From contig NZ_JANFXK010000002.1 of assembly GCF_024459955.1 (NCBI RefSeq), positions 62,001 through 126,000 of the forward strand: a stretch of DNA of 64,000 bases, given 5' to 3'. This document shows, in pieces, positions 25,669-34,910 of the stretch; position 1 is the first letter of the stretch, and each line of letters opens with the position of its first letter. The notes beneath the pieces were generated by a model, which saw nothing but the letters and a program-made list of their open reading frames with translations, made no database searches and was not told the origin of the DNA. Position numbers and translations under genes: made by a program. Source of the DNA: Anaerovorax odorimutans (lineage in GTDB: Bacteria > Bacillota > Clostridia > Peptostreptococcales > Anaerovoracaceae).

Positions 25669-26841
25669 ATGGGAAATTTTTTAGCAAAAATATTTGTAAA
25701 GGATTACAAAAACACCAGCGACCCCAAGGTGAGGGAGCGCTACGGAAAATTTGCGGGAATCGTGGGGATTATCTCCAACGCGATCCTCTGCACAATGAAG
25801 ATTATTGTCGGTCTGATAGCGGGAAGTATCGCCATTGTGGCAGACGGAATCAACAACCTGGCCGATGCCTCTTCCTCGGTCATCACCCTCATTGGCTTCA
25901 AGCTGGCAGCAGCGCCGGAGGATAAAACCCACCCTTACGGCCATGCCCGCATCGAATATCTGACCGGCCTTTTCATATCTGTGCTGATTATCGTCCTGGG
26001 ACTGCAGCTTCTCAATTCATCGTTCCGAAAAGTCCTCCATCCGGACCCGCTGTCTTTCAGCTATACGACAGTCATTATCCTGCTTGTGGCGATTGTCATA
26101 AAGATCTGGCAGGCTCTGTTCAATATGGGAATCGGGAAGAAAATCAATTCCGTAGCCCTGATGGCAACGGGAGCGGACAGCCGCAACGATGTAATATCCA
26201 CTGCCGCCGTGCTGGTGAGCATTATTATCGGAAAAATTTTCAGCATCCAGCTGGACGGCTATATGGGCTGCCTGGTGGCCCTGTTTATCATCTGGTCGGG
26301 AATACAGCTGATCCGCGAAACATCCAGTCCGCTGCTCGGTGAAGCACCAGATGAAGATCTGGTGCGCGCCATCGAGGAAGGCGTTCTCTCCCATAAAGGA
26401 GTCATCGGTATTCACGATCTGGTTGTGCATAATTACGGGCCGGGGAAAATTTTTGCTTCGATTCACATTGAGGTGGATGCCAAGGGCGATATGCTGGAAA
26501 GCCACGACATGATCGATAATATCGAGCGGTATATCAAAGACTCGCTCCATATCGAATTCACTGCGCACATGGACCCGGTCGAGCTGGACAACCCTCTGAT
26601 CAGCAGACTTTATAAGGAAATCATCCAAACCATCAAACCCCTTCCCGGCGTCCACAGCATCCATGATCTGCGGATCGTTCCCGGCAAGACCCATACGAAT
26701 ATCATCTTTGACGCGGTTTTGACTCCATCCTGTCAGATGTCCAAGGATGAAGTGACGGAGCTGATCAGCGCCAGGGTCAAGCAGATCGACCCCACTTATT
26801 TTACCGTAATCACCTTTGATAAGGCTTACACCGAGGTATAA
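25669..26841 (+). CDS. Cation diffusion facilitator (CDF) metal exporter
   Basis: Proton-coupled divalent metal exporter (Zn, Mn, Fe or Co) with six membrane spans and a cytoplasmic C-terminal domain; 390 residues. Metal-site residues are seen in span 2 (ADGINNLADASSS) and in HPYGHARIEYL before span 3. A second conserved aspartate stretch is TGADSRNDVISTAAV in span 5. The C-terminal part includes a CDF domain (VHNYGPGKIFASIHIEVDA) plus a second, shorter ferredoxin-like repeat, making it longer than the usual 300 residues. A promoter with an extended -10 (TGG-TATAAT, 25629-25637) lies about 30 bp upstream. Confidence 0.92.
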   Translation: MGNFLAKIFVKDYKNTSDPKVRERYGKFAGIVGIISNAILCTMKIIVGLIAGSIAIVADGINNLADASSSVITLIGFKLAAAPEDKTHPYGHARIEYLTGLFISVLIIVLGLQLLNSSFRKVLHPDPLSFSYTTVIILLVAIVIKIWQALFNMGIGKKINSVALMATGADSRNDVISTAAVLVSIIIGKIFSIQLDGYMGCLVALFIIWSGIQLIRETSSPLLGEAPDEDLVRAIEEGVLSHKGVIGIHDLVVHNYGPGKIFASIHIEVDAKGDMLESHDMIDNIERYIKDSLHIEFTAHMDPVELDNPLISRLYKEIIQTIKPLPGVHSIHDLRIVPGKTHTNIIFDAVLTPSCQMSKDEVTELISARVKQIDPTYFTVITFDKAYTEV

Positions 26842-26857
26842 GAGAAAGGAATCGCTC

Positions 26858-27295
26858 ATGAAAATTTCCACCAAAGGCCGCTATGCGCTCCGCTTTATGC
26901 TGGATCTGGCTATTTACGGCGGCGATGAATACGTTTCACTGCGGGAAATCTCCGCCCGGCAGGATATTTCTCTGAAATATCTGGAGCAGATCGTTTCCCT
27001 GTTCAATAAAAACGGCTTTCTCAAAAGCGTCCGCGGCCCCCAGGGCGGTTACAGGCTGGCCAAAGTCCCCGAGGAATATACAGTGGGAGATATTCTGCGA
27101 ACGACGGAAGGTCCTCTGGCCCCGGTGGCATGTCTTGAAACACCGGAAAATGACTGCCCCCGCAGCAGCAGCTGCGGAACGCTCCCCTTCTGGACCGGGC
27201 TCTACAATGCGATCAACGATTATGTGGACAGCGTAACCCTGGCTGACCTGTGCGAAAATCAGAGAGCCGCGGGCAACAACGATTTTTGTATCTAA
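26858..27295 (+). CDS. Rrf2-family transcriptional regulator (CymR/IscR type)
   Basis: A winged-helix DNA-binding protein of 145 residues. It starts MKISTKGRYALRFMLDLA, the family signature; recognition-helix region ISLKYLEQIVSLFNKNGFLKS; wing RGPQGGYRLAK. Three cysteines in CLETPENDC...SSSC could hold a [2Fe-2S] cluster as in IscR; CymR homologues, which sense O-acetylserine through cysteine synthase, usually lack them. ATG 26858 is chosen for its family-typical N-terminus and AGAAAGGA upstream. It lies 16 bp after the CDF gene and before metY-cysK, so it very likely controls those sulfur genes. Confidence 0.93.
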   Translation: MKISTKGRYALRFMLDLAIYGGDEYVSLREISARQDISLKYLEQIVSLFNKNGFLKSVRGPQGGYRLAKVPEEYTVGDILRTTEGPLAPVACLETPENDCPRSSSCGTLPFWTGLYNAINDYVDSVTLADLCENQRAAGNNDFCI

Positions 27296-27327
27296 GAATT
27301 TGAATAAAATAAGTTTGAAAATCTCTG

Positions 27328-27356
27328 TTGACAAAGCAGGGATTTTATATTATGAT
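27328..27356 (+). promoter_or_regulatory. Promoter of metY-cysK
   Basis: TTGACA (27328-27333), 17-base spacer, TATGAT (27351-27356). AT-rich sequence around 27368-27390 (ATAGGAATTATAT) resembles a half-site for Rrf2/CymR-type regulators and would lie at or just after the start point. Promoter call is firm; operator call is tentative. Confidence 0.7.
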
Positions 27357-27421
27357 CATTTCATACTAAATCTATAGGAATTATATGAAATTAACATACC
27401 CAGTACCAGGAGGAAAAAAAC

Positions 27422-28717
27422 ATGGCAGAAACGAAATACAGATTTGAAACTTTACAGCTGCACGTAGGACAGGAGGAAGCGGATCCTGCTACCGACTCGC
27501 GGGCAGTTCCCATTTATCAGACAACATCCTATGTTTTCAAGGATTCGGCGCAGGCTGCTGCCAGATTCAGCCTTGCCGAAGGCGGAAATATTTACGGCCG
27601 TCTGACCAATTCAACGCAGGAGGTCTTTGAAAAGAGGATCGCAGCGCTCGAGGGCGGATCTGCTGCCCTGGCAGTAGCTTCCGGAGCCGCGGCCATTACC
27701 TATACGTTTCAGAATCTGGCCCACGCCGGCGATCATATCGTCGCTGCTAAGACGATTTACGGCGGCACCTACAATCTTCTGGAACACACCCTGCCGGAAT
27801 TCGGCATTTCCACTACCTTTGTGGACCCTGACGACAGCGGGGCTTTTGAAAGGGCTCTGCAGGACAATACGAAAGCGATCTTCATTGAAACCATCGGAAA
27901 CCCCAACGCAACCCTGATCGACATTGAGGCAGTCGCCCGGATTGCTCACAAATATCAGATTCCACTGGTTGTGGACAACACCTTCGCCACTCCATTTTTG
28001 CTCAGGCCCATCGAATTGGGAGCAGATATTGTAGTTCATTCCGCCACCAAATTCATCGGCGGCCACGGCACTGCACTGGGCGGCGTAATCGTGGACAGCG
28101 GCAGATTCGACTGGGAAGCCAGCGGTAAATTTCCGCAGCTTACCGAGCCTACGGCCTGCTATCACGGCGTCAGCTTTACCAAGGCAGCAGGAGCGGCAGC
28201 CTTTGTCACCCGCATCCGCGCCGTTCTCCTTCGGGATATGGGAGCTACATTGGCGCCTCTTCACGCGTTTCTGTTTCTCCAGGGACTGGAAACCCTGTCG
28301 CTGAGAGTTGAGCGCCATGTGGAAAATACGCTAAAAGTCGTGGAGTTTCTCAATAAACATCCTATGGTAGCATCTGTCAACCATCCGTCCCTTACGGATC
28401 ACCCGCATCATGCGCTTTATGAGCGGTACTTTCCTAAGGGCGGTGCCTCCATCTTCACCTTTGATATCAAGGGCGGAGAAAAAGAAGCCCATGCTTTCAT
28501 AGACAGCCTGAAAATCTTTTCGCTGCTGGCAAATGTGGCGGATGTCAAATCTCTGGTCATCCACCCTGCCAGCACGACCCACTCCCAGCTCAACGAGCAG
28601 GAAATGAAGGAACAGGGAATCAGCCCGGCAACGATCCGCTTATCCATTGGAACCGAACACATTGATGATATTATAGATGACCTCTCACAGGCATTGAAAG
28701 GAGCAGAAACACTATGA
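27422..28717 (+). CDS. metY: O-acetylhomoserine aminocarboxypropyltransferase (sulfhydrylase)
   Basis: PLP enzyme of the Cys/Met-metabolism class that makes homocysteine from O-acetylhomoserine and sulfide. The 431-residue length is right for MetY rather than the shorter MetB or MetC. Signatures are the N-terminal [10 protein letters not shown], the substrate loop YGRLTNSTQ, the cofactor region VVDNTFATP and the PLP-lysine motif [17 protein letters not shown] precedes the ATG. It overlaps cysK by four bases (ATGA), so homocysteine and cysteine synthesis are coupled and probably controlled by the adjacent Rrf2 regulator. Confidence 0.95.
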   Translation: MAETKYRFETLQLHVGQEEADPATDSRAVPIYQTTSYVFKDSAQAAARFSLAEGGNIYGRLTNSTQEVFEKRIAALEGGSAALAVASGAAAITYTFQNLAHAGDHIVAAKTIYGGTYNLLEHTLPEFGISTTFVDPDDSGAFERALQDNTKAIFIETIGNPNATLIDIEAVARIAHKYQIPLVVDNTFATPFLLRPIELGADIVVHSATKFIGGHGTALGGVIVDSGRFDWEASGKFPQLTEPTACYHGVSFTKAAGAAAFVTRIRAVLLRDMGATLAPLHAFLFLQGLETLSLRVERHVENTLKVVEFLNKHPMVASVNHPSLTDHPHHALYERYFPKGGASIFTFDIKGGEKEAHAFIDSLKIFSLLANVADVKSLVIHPASTTHSQLNEQEMKEQGISPATIRLSIGTEHIDDIIDDLSQALKGAETL

Positions 28718-29640
28718 AAATATACAGAAAAATGACTGAGTTGATCGGCAATACGCCGCTTTTGGAAGTTTCCCGATTCAGTCGGGAGAACAATCTTGAC
28801 ACGCCGCTTTTGGCAAAGCTGGAATACTTCAATCCGGCCGGCAGCGTCAAGGACCGAATCGCCAAAAATATGATTGAAAAGGCGGAGGAGGACGGGCTGC
28901 TGAAAGATGGATCCGTAATCATCGAGCCCACCAGCGGCAATACCGGAATCGGTCTGGCCGCTGCCGCTGCCGCAAAGGGCTATGAGGTGATCCTCACCAT
29001 GCCGGAAACGATGAGTGTGGAAAGACGCAAGCTTCTCACAGCCTATGGCGCCCAGCTGGTTCTGACCGATGGGGCAAAGGGAATGAAAGGCGCCATCGCA
29101 AAGGCGGAGGAGCTGGCTGCGCAGACGGAAAACAGCTTTGTTCCAAGCCAGTTTTCCAATCAGTACAACCCCTCGGCCCACGAGGCCACTACCGGGCCCG
29201 AAATCTGGCAGGACACCGATGGACAGGTGGATATCTTTGTCGCCGGAATTGGCACCGGCGGTACCATTACGGGAACCGGGCGCTATCTGAAAGCGCAGAA
29301 CCCCAAGATCAAACTGGTTGCCGTTGAGCCTTCGGCCTCTCCGATCCTTTCCAAAGGAATCGCCGGCCCCCATAAGATCCAGGGAATCGGCGCCGGCTTC
29401 GTACCGGAGGTGCTGGATACGCAGATCTATGATGAAGTTCTCACGGTCAATAACGAGGATGCCTTCCAGGCAGCCAGAACGCTGGCAAAAACAGAAGGAG
29501 TTCTCGTAGGAATCTCTTCCGGTGCCGCTCTGTCCGCTGCGGTTCAACTGGGAAAACGGGAGGAAAATAAAGACAAGAACATTGTCGTTCTGCTGCCGGA
29601 TACCGGAGAACGTTATCTCACTACAGAGCTCTTTAAATAG
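28714..29640 (+). CDS. cysK: Cysteine synthase (O-acetylserine sulfhydrylase)
   Basis: PLP enzyme that makes cysteine from O-acetylserine and sulfide. The 308 residues include the PLP-lysine motif [14 protein letters not shown], the substrate loop [11 protein letters not shown], the phosphate-binding [14 protein letters not shown] and the late segment GISSGAAL. The C-terminal motif region [13 protein letters not shown] is typical of CysK. It is the second gene of the metY operon. In Bacillota CysK also signals to CymR-type regulators; the neighbouring Rrf2 protein could be its partner (inference). Confidence 0.95.
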   Translation: MKIYRKMTELIGNTPLLEVSRFSRENNLDTPLLAKLEYFNPAGSVKDRIAKNMIEKAEEDGLLKDGSVIIEPTSGNTGIGLAAAAAAKGYEVILTMPETMSVERRKLLTAYGAQLVLTDGAKGMKGAIAKAEELAAQTENSFVPSQFSNQYNPSAHEATTGPEIWQDTDGQVDIFVAGIGTGGTITGTGRYLKAQNPKIKLVAVEPSASPILSKGIAGPHKIQGIGAGFVPEVLDTQIYDEVLTVNNEDAFQAARTLAKTEGVLVGISSGAALSAAVQLGKREENKDKNIVVLLPDTGERYLTTELFK

Positions 29641-29658
29641 GAGAATGCCGCTCGTCTC

Positions 29659-30417
29659 CTATTCGTAGATCTTATTGGAGATCACATATTCCGCATGATC
29701 GGCAGATGCCAGCTTGCGGGCGAGGATACCGCTGTCAACGGTCCAGACGGCCAGCTTATGGCCGCATTTATGAATCCTTGCCATCAGCCCTGACGACAGA
29801 ATCGTATATTTGGCAGAGATCCCTGTAATCCCTGCCTTTTTATATTGCAAAAGCTTTTCCGTCTTTAGCAGGCCCGGCTTTTTCACTAAATACAGAAGCT
29901 CCGTATTTTCCTTAATATGAGGCAGCAGCCGATACAGGGAATGAAGGTTAAAGCTTTGCAGAACCGCAGGCCGGTCCGGCAGCTTTTGGTAAAGGAGACG
30001 GGTCAAATGCTCTGCAGTTTCCTCGGGAATGGCGTTGTGCTCATCCTCCGGCTCTCTGCTTTTGACCTCAATGACCGGTATGGCCCCGCCCGTCTTGAGA
30101 ACATCCAAGTACTCTTCAAAACAGGGAATGGGCACCGCGCCCCCGTACCGGGCAATATTTTTTCCCCGTGTAATGGGATACTCGGACAGCTCGCTTCTGG
30201 TCAGCTTGGTAATCCGCACGTTGAGTCCGCACATTCGGGACAGGTTTTCATCGTGCATGACCATCAATTCCGGCCCGCGTCCGTCCCTCTTCGCCTCCCA
30301 GACATCACATTCAACGGCCCCAAATCCCCGCTTCACCGCCGCTTCAAAGGCCGGTATGGAGTTCTCCGGTGCGGTGCTGCTGTAGCCCCTATGGGCCGCG
30401 TATATGGTTTTTGACAT
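29659..30417 (-). CDS. Glycerophosphodiester phosphodiesterase family protein (cytosolic)
   Basis: A 252-residue GDPD-fold hydrolase, expected to cut glycerophosphodiesters to glycerol-3-phosphate and an alcohol. The catalytic start AAHRGYSSTAPENSIPAF carries the conserved H-R and P-E-N; ECDVW holds the metal ligands E and D; VMHDENLSRMCG holds the second catalytic histidine. No signal peptide, so it probably acts in the cytoplasm. It lies 57 bp downstream of a longer secreted paralogue with which it shares many of these segments, suggesting local duplication. Confidence 0.88.
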   Translation of the reverse strand: MSKTIYAAHRGYSSTAPENSIPAFEAAVKRGFGAVECDVWEAKRDGRGPELMVMHDENLSRMCGLNVRITKLTRSELSEYPITRGKNIARYGGAVPIPCFEEYLDVLKTGGAIPVIEVKSREPEDEHNAIPEETAEHLTRLLYQKLPDRPAVLQSFNLHSLYRLLPHIKENTELLYLVKKPGLLKTEKLLQYKKAGITGISAKYTILSSGLMARIHKCGHKLAVWTVDSGILARKLASADHAEYVISNKIYE

Positions 30418-30474
30418 ATTGATGTCCCTTTCCTTTGAAAAAAGCCTGCCCCATGGACTGAGGCAGACTCTCGT

Positions 30475-32301
30475 TTACTTAAATACTTTTTTATTGGAAA
30501 TTACATAATCTACATGATCGATCGCTGCCAGCCGATATGCGAGAGTTGTGTCATCCACTGTCCACACACCCACTTTCAGACCATATGCCTTTGCATTGTC
30601 GATAACGGAAGGAGTGGCGATGGTGTATCGCATACAGACACCGGAAAGCCCCGCTTCTTTGTATTGTGCGAAGTCCGCGCTTTCCACCTCATCTTCCGAG
30701 CTTGTCAGATAGAGGAAGGTCAGATCCAAACCTAGATATTCCTCTTTTTCCGCCGCTTTCATTACCTTCAAAACAGAGGCCATGTTAAAGCTCTGGAATA
30801 CTGCGTTTCTATTGAGCTCAGCTTCTTTCAGCTGCTTCAGCAACTCTTCCGCAGCTGGATCCGTAAGGGTCTTGCCTTTGATTTCAATGACCGGCGTAGC
30901 GCTGTTGCCCTTGAAGGTTTCCAGATATCGCTCATAGGACGGTATTTCCTGTGCGCCGTATTTGCCGATATTGTTCCCGTTTATGATTGGGTAGTGGCTC
31001 AGTTCTTCCGGGTTCAACCTGGTAATCAGCTTGTTGATACCGCACATTTTAGCAAGGTTCTCATCGTGCATAATCATAAGACCCGGGATTTCTTTGGGAA
31101 GCTCAGGCTCGGGATCGCCGCCTTCACCCTCACCTTCACCATCCTGCCCCTCGTTCAAAATCTCGGCAGTCCGGGAATTTTTCGGAGTTCTGTCTTCCAC
31201 ATATGGAATCGTGCTTTCCTCCGCCGGCGTGGTTCTGGCAATAGACGCCGCCTTCTTTTCAATAACAGGATTTTCGTTAGGATCAATACCTTCCGTTTCC
31301 CATACGTCGCATTCGATCCCGCCGAAACCATGGTTTACGGCCTCCCTAAAGGCAGCCAGCGTATTTTCCGGTGCGATGCTGCTGTAGCCCCTGTGACCTA
31401 CAAAGGTTGCTGAACTTCGCGGCGGGAGTACAACGTTGACTTTAAAAGATCCCTTTTTTCCGGTGCCGTCCTTGGCCGTAGCAGTTATTGTCGCAGTTCC
31501 TTCCTTTACTCCGGTAATGGTTCCGGAGGAGGATACTTTGGCAACGGAAGACTTGCTGGATTTCCAGGTGACGGATTTATAGGATGCGGAGCTGGGTGAG
31601 ACCTTCGCTGTCAGCTTTATCTTTGATCCGCCTTTTCCAATGTAGTCCTGGCCGGAAATGGAAACCTTGCTTACCTTCGTTCCTACAATTACTTTATACT
31701 TAGCGTATTTTCCCGATCCATCTCTGGCCTTTGCGGTGATGTAAGCCGTGCCCTTCTTCTTTGCCTTTACCGTGCCTTTCGATGATACGGATGCCACCGA
31801 AGACTTGCTGGAAGACCAGGAAATCCTCTTATTGCTGGCATTTGAAGGTTTTACGGACACCTTAAAGGTTTTTTTCGATCCCTTTTTCATGACATAGGTG
31901 CTGGTCACGTTTGTATATTTCACCGATGAAACCTTGGTTCCCACTGTGACTTTCACCCGGTCCTTTTTTCTCGATCCGTCTCTGGCCGTTACTGTAATAT
32001 ATGCGGTTCCCTTCTTCTTTGCCTTAAGGACGCCTTTTTTCGATACGGAAACCACCGACGGGCGGCTGGACTTGTATTTCACCTTTTTATTTTTCGCTTT
32101 TTTCGGCTTCACCGACACTTTCAGCGTCTTTTTCTCACCTTTCTTTAAAGTCAGATAAGTTCCCACATTGGTGAAGGACACGGATTTTACCTTTTTCTTT
32201 GACGCAGCGAAAGCCGCCTGCGGGACAGCCAGCTGCATAATTAAAACCAAAATGATAAATGCGATAAGCGCGCATCTTTTCTTTGCCGTTCTTTGGTGCA
32301 T
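30475..32301 (-). CDS. Secreted protein with three Ig-like (BIG2) repeats and a GDPD domain
   Basis: A 608-residue exported protein. I choose ATG 32301 because it opens a clear signal peptide (residues 1-33, ending AAFA) after GAGG; a longer frame upstream has no such features. Three bacterial Ig-like repeats follow (about 40-300), each with the pattern W/YKSSxxSVAxVSxKGxxxAKKKGTAYIT, unusually rich in lysine. The C-terminal half is a GDPD domain (VGHRGYSSIAPENTLAAF, ECDVW, IMHDENLAKMCG) with an acidic, Gly-rich insert in front of the second histidine. The repeats may bind the cell wall while the domain scavenges glycerophosphodiesters or teichoic acid units. Confidence 0.88.
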   Translation of the reverse strand: MHQRTAKKRCALIAFIILVLIMQLAVPQAAFAASKKKVKSVSFTNVGTYLTLKKGEKKTLKVSVKPKKAKNKKVKYKSSRPSVVSVSKKGVLKAKKKGTAYITVTARDGSRKKDRVKVTVGTKVSSVKYTNVTSTYVMKKGSKKTFKVSVKPSNASNKRISWSSSKSSVASVSSKGTVKAKKKGTAYITAKARDGSGKYAKYKVIVGTKVSKVSISGQDYIGKGGSKIKLTAKVSPSSASYKSVTWKSSKSSVAKVSSSGTITGVKEGTATITATAKDGTGKKGSFKVNVVLPPRSSATFVGHRGYSSIAPENTLAAFREAVNHGFGGIECDVWETEGIDPNENPVIEKKAASIARTTPAEESTIPYVEDRTPKNSRTAEILNEGQDGEGEGEGGDPEPELPKEIPGLMIMHDENLAKMCGINKLITRLNPEELSHYPIINGNNIGKYGAQEIPSYERYLETFKGNSATPVIEIKGKTLTDPAAEELLKQLKEAELNRNAVFQSFNMASVLKVMKAAEKEEYLGLDLTFLYLTSSEDEVESADFAQYKEAGLSGVCMRYTIATPSVIDNAKAYGLKVGVWTVDDTTLAYRLAAIDHVDYVISNKKVFK

Positions 32302-32353
32302 TTTTGAATACCTCGTATAAACTGCGTGTGAATTATAACCTACAGTTATTATA

Positions 32354-33178
32354 TCACGCTCCCCGCAGCATAGCAATCTCCCTGGCGTATCCATCCAGCT
32401 CATTTGGCGTTTCCAGAATAAACGGCAGCTCCTTCAGTTTTGGGTGATTGACGATCTTAGCAATTGTCTCCACACCCAAATGGCCCTCTCCAATTTTAGC
32501 GTGACGGTCCTTATGGGCACCCAGCGGATTCTGGCTGTCGTTGATGTGCATGGCATGGAGCTTTTCCAGTCCTATAACACGGTCGAACTCGTCGAGCACC
32601 CCGTCCAGATCATGAATGATATCGTATCCGGCATCGCTGACGTGGCAGGAGTCCATGCATACACCAACCTTGTCTTTCAGCTCTACCCGCTCTATAATCT
32701 CGGCCAGCTCCTCGAAGCGGCTTCCCACCTCGCTGCCTTTGCCGGCCATTGTCTCCAGCAACACGATGGTACTCTGCTCCGGCTTCAGAATCTGATTGAG
32801 CAGCTCCGCAATCATACGAATACCTTCTTCCACACCCTGCCCTACGTGGCTGCCCGGGTGAAAATTATAATAATTTCCCGGCGTATATTCCATCCGCTCC
32901 ATATCCTCACTCATCGCCATAAATGCGAAATTGCGCACCTTCGGATCCTTGGAACAGGGATTAAGCGTATACGGGGCATGGGCCACCAGCTTTCCAAAAT
33001 CGTTCTCCTTCAAGATCGTCAGTAAACGATCCACGTCCGCCTGGTCGATGGCCTTCGCCTTTCCTCCACGGGGATTTCTCGTAAAAAAAGCAAAGGTATT
33101 GGCCCCGATCTTCAAAGCATCCTTACCCATATTCTCATAGCCTTTCGCAGCTGATAAATGACATCCTATCGTTAACAT
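32354..33178 (-). CDS. nfo: Deoxyribonuclease IV (AP endonuclease family 2)
   Basis: Base-excision-repair endonuclease that cuts 5' of abasic sites using a trinuclear zinc site; 274 residues. The start [14 protein letters not shown] matches the family and has AAAGGAG upstream, so I reject an in-frame start 40 codons earlier. Zinc ligands are visible in [54 protein letters not shown] and FILETPN. It stands alone between the GDPD gene and the DUF2804 gene. Confidence 0.94.
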   Translation of the reverse strand: MLTIGCHLSAAKGYENMGKDALKIGANTFAFFTRNPRGGKAKAIDQADVDRLLTILKENDFGKLVAHAPYTLNPCSKDPKVRNFAFMAMSEDMERMEYTPGNYYNFHPGSHVGQGVEEGIRMIAELLNQILKPEQSTIVLLETMAGKGSEVGSRFEELAEIIERVELKDKVGVCMDSCHVSDAGYDIIHDLDGVLDEFDRVIGLEKLHAMHINDSQNPLGAHKDRHAKIGEGHLGVETIAKIVNHPKLKELPFILETPNELDGYAREIAMLRGA

Positions 33179-33274
33179 CTCATTTCTCCTTTTCATAAGT
33201 ATACCCCTATAATACCACATTCCCAGAAAAACTAACGCCCACTTCCCAACCACCCAAAAATGTTCTATAATATA

Positions 33275-33369
33275 CGAGCGGAGTCGAGTATATTTCAACG
33301 AACGCTTCCCTACGGCAACGCCGGTTCAAATCATAGCGTTCGTTATAATCTCGAGCAACGTCGAGTATA
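33275..33369. repeat. Direct and inverted repeats upstream of the DUF2804 gene
   Basis: An 18-base direct repeat (33275-33292 and 33352-33369; 15 of 18 identical, core GTCGAGTATA) surrounds a 10-bp perfect inverted repeat AACGAACGCT/AGCGTTCGTT (33297-33306 and 33335-33344). A TATAAT lies at 33344-33349. The layout is that of a regulated promoter, although no convincing -35 was seen. Confidence 0.5.
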
Positions 33370-33402
33370 CCAAAATGCAATCACAAAAAAGGGAGAAGGA
33401 TT

Positions 33403-34434
33403 ATGCAGCACGAAATAGCCAGAAAGCGCGATCTGCTCCGGCCCAACGGAACCCTGTCCGAAGCCGGCTACGCAACGAGTCTCATATTAGACTATGATCG
33501 TTCTGCCATTAAGGCCAACAAATTTCGTATAAAAGAATGGGATTATTACCTGGTTGCCAACCAGGATTTTGCTGTGGCCCTGACCATTGCCGACAATTCC
33601 TACATGGGCCTGGACAGCATTTCTTTCATTGATTTTCGCAAGCCGTACCAGCATACGAAAAACTCGATTCGTCTGTTTCCCATGGGCCGCACGAGGATGC
33701 CGGAAACATCGGAAATGGGCTATACGGAAAGCTTCTGCAAGAATCATTTTATCTCCTTTCGCAAGGAAAAGGACAGGCGTTTTCTGAAGTTTCATATGGA
33801 CAATTTTTATGATCATAAAACTCTGGACGGAGAAATTTCCCTGGAGGACCACAAGGGAGATGCCATGGTCATCGCCACTCCTTTTGTCGAAGATCCCCTG
33901 GCGTTTTACTACAATCAAAAGATAAACTGCATGGCTGCGAAAGGCTATGTCAATCTGGGGGACAAGTCGCATATCTTCCATCCCGACGATTCTTTCGGCG
34001 TTCTTGATTGGGGAAGGGGCGTATGGACTTATAAAAACACTTGGTACTGGGGCAGCGCCTCCGGCCTGCTGGATGGCACGCCTTTTGGCTTTAACATCGG
34101 ATGCGGGTTCGGCGACGATTCGGAAGCTACGGAAAACATGCTGTTCTACGGTCATAAGGCGCACAAGCTGTCCAGGGTGACCTTTAATATTCCCACGGTG
34201 AACGGTACGGACAACTACCTGGAGCCCTGGTTTTTTACCAGTGATGACGACCGTTTCAAAATGATCTTTCAGCCCATTATCGACCGGGCGGCCAAGACAA
34301 ACCTGGGAATTTTGTGCAGCGATCAACACCAGGTATTCGGACGATACACCGGCCGGGTGGTTCTGGATGACGGAACCGTGCTCACAATAAAAGACCTCCT
34401 CGGTTTTGCCGAGAAAGTCTTTAATAAGTGGTAA
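33403..34434 (+). CDS. DUF2804 family protein
   Basis: A soluble 343-residue protein of unknown function matching DUF2804, a beta-rich family found in many Clostridia and Actinobacteria. Visible features are an early IKEWDYYLVANQDFAVALT, a central SFGVLDWGRGVWTYKNTWYWGSA and FGFNIGCGFGDDSEATENM, and a late stretch HQVFGRYTGRVVLDDGT. These match the lipocalin-like strands seen in related hydroxyneurosporene-dehydrogenase-like folds; enzyme activity is not known. AAAGGGAG precedes the ATG. It is monocistronic and convergent with the riboflavin operon. Confidence 0.85.
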   Translation: MQHEIARKRDLLRPNGTLSEAGYATSLILDYDRSAIKANKFRIKEWDYYLVANQDFAVALTIADNSYMGLDSISFIDFRKPYQHTKNSIRLFPMGRTRMPETSEMGYTESFCKNHFISFRKEKDRRFLKFHMDNFYDHKTLDGEISLEDHKGDAMVIATPFVEDPLAFYYNQKINCMAAKGYVNLGDKSHIFHPDDSFGVLDWGRGVWTYKNTWYWGSASGLLDGTPFGFNIGCGFGDDSEATENMLFYGHKAHKLSRVTFNIPTVNGTDNYLEPWFFTSDDDRFKMIFQPIIDRAAKTNLGILCSDQHQVFGRYTGRVVLDDGTVLTIKDLLGFAEKVFNKW

Positions 34435-34436
34435 CA

Positions 34437-34898
34437 TTAGATTTCTTTAATCAGATTGACCATTTCGATGGCAGTGGAGGCAGCTTCACTGCCTTTGTTT
34501 CCTGCTTTTGTTCCGGCTCTCTCAATTGCCTGTTCGATGGTATCCACGGTCAGCACACCGAAGACAACCGGAATTTCGCTTTCCAGGCCTACTGCGGCAA
34601 TTCCTTTGGATACTTCTGCGCTGACATATTCGAAGTGAGCCGTAGCTCCGCGAATTACCGCTCCCAGACAGATCACGGCATCATACTTTCCGCTCCCGGC
34701 CATCTTTTTTGCGATAAGGGGGATCTCAAATGCTCCCGGCACCCAGGCCACACTGATATTATCTTCTTCCATCCCGTGACGCCGCAGCGTATCGATTGCC
34801 CCTGACAGCAGTTTGCTGCCGATAAACTCGTTGAACCTTCCCACAACAATTCCCACTTTCAGCCCCTGGGCAATTAAATTTCCTTCTAAAACTTTCAT
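34437..34898 (-). CDS. ribH: 6,7-dimethyl-8-ribityllumazine synthase
   Basis: Penultimate step of riboflavin synthesis: joins the 4-carbon unit from RibB with the pyrimidine from RibD. The 153 residues contain the typical [33 protein letters not shown] and FGVLTVDT segments; the active-site histidine is in the [10 protein letters not shown] part. Normally assembles as a 60-subunit shell. It is the last gene of the rib operon, 12 bp after ribBA. Confidence 0.97.
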   Translation of the reverse strand: MKVLEGNLIAQGLKVGIVVGRFNEFIGSKLLSGAIDTLRRHGMEEDNISVAWVPGAFEIPLIAKKMAGSGKYDAVICLGAVIRGATAHFEYVSAEVSKGIAAVGLESEIPVVFGVLTVDTIEQAIERAGTKAGNKGSEAASTAIEMVNLIKEI

Positions 34899-34910
34899 TC
34901 CTTTTCCTCC

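Noticed and set aside
33179..33298. Longer endonuclease IV start 40 codons upstream
   Set aside because: The extra residues do not match the family, and a good ribosome site stands directly before the ATG at 33178.
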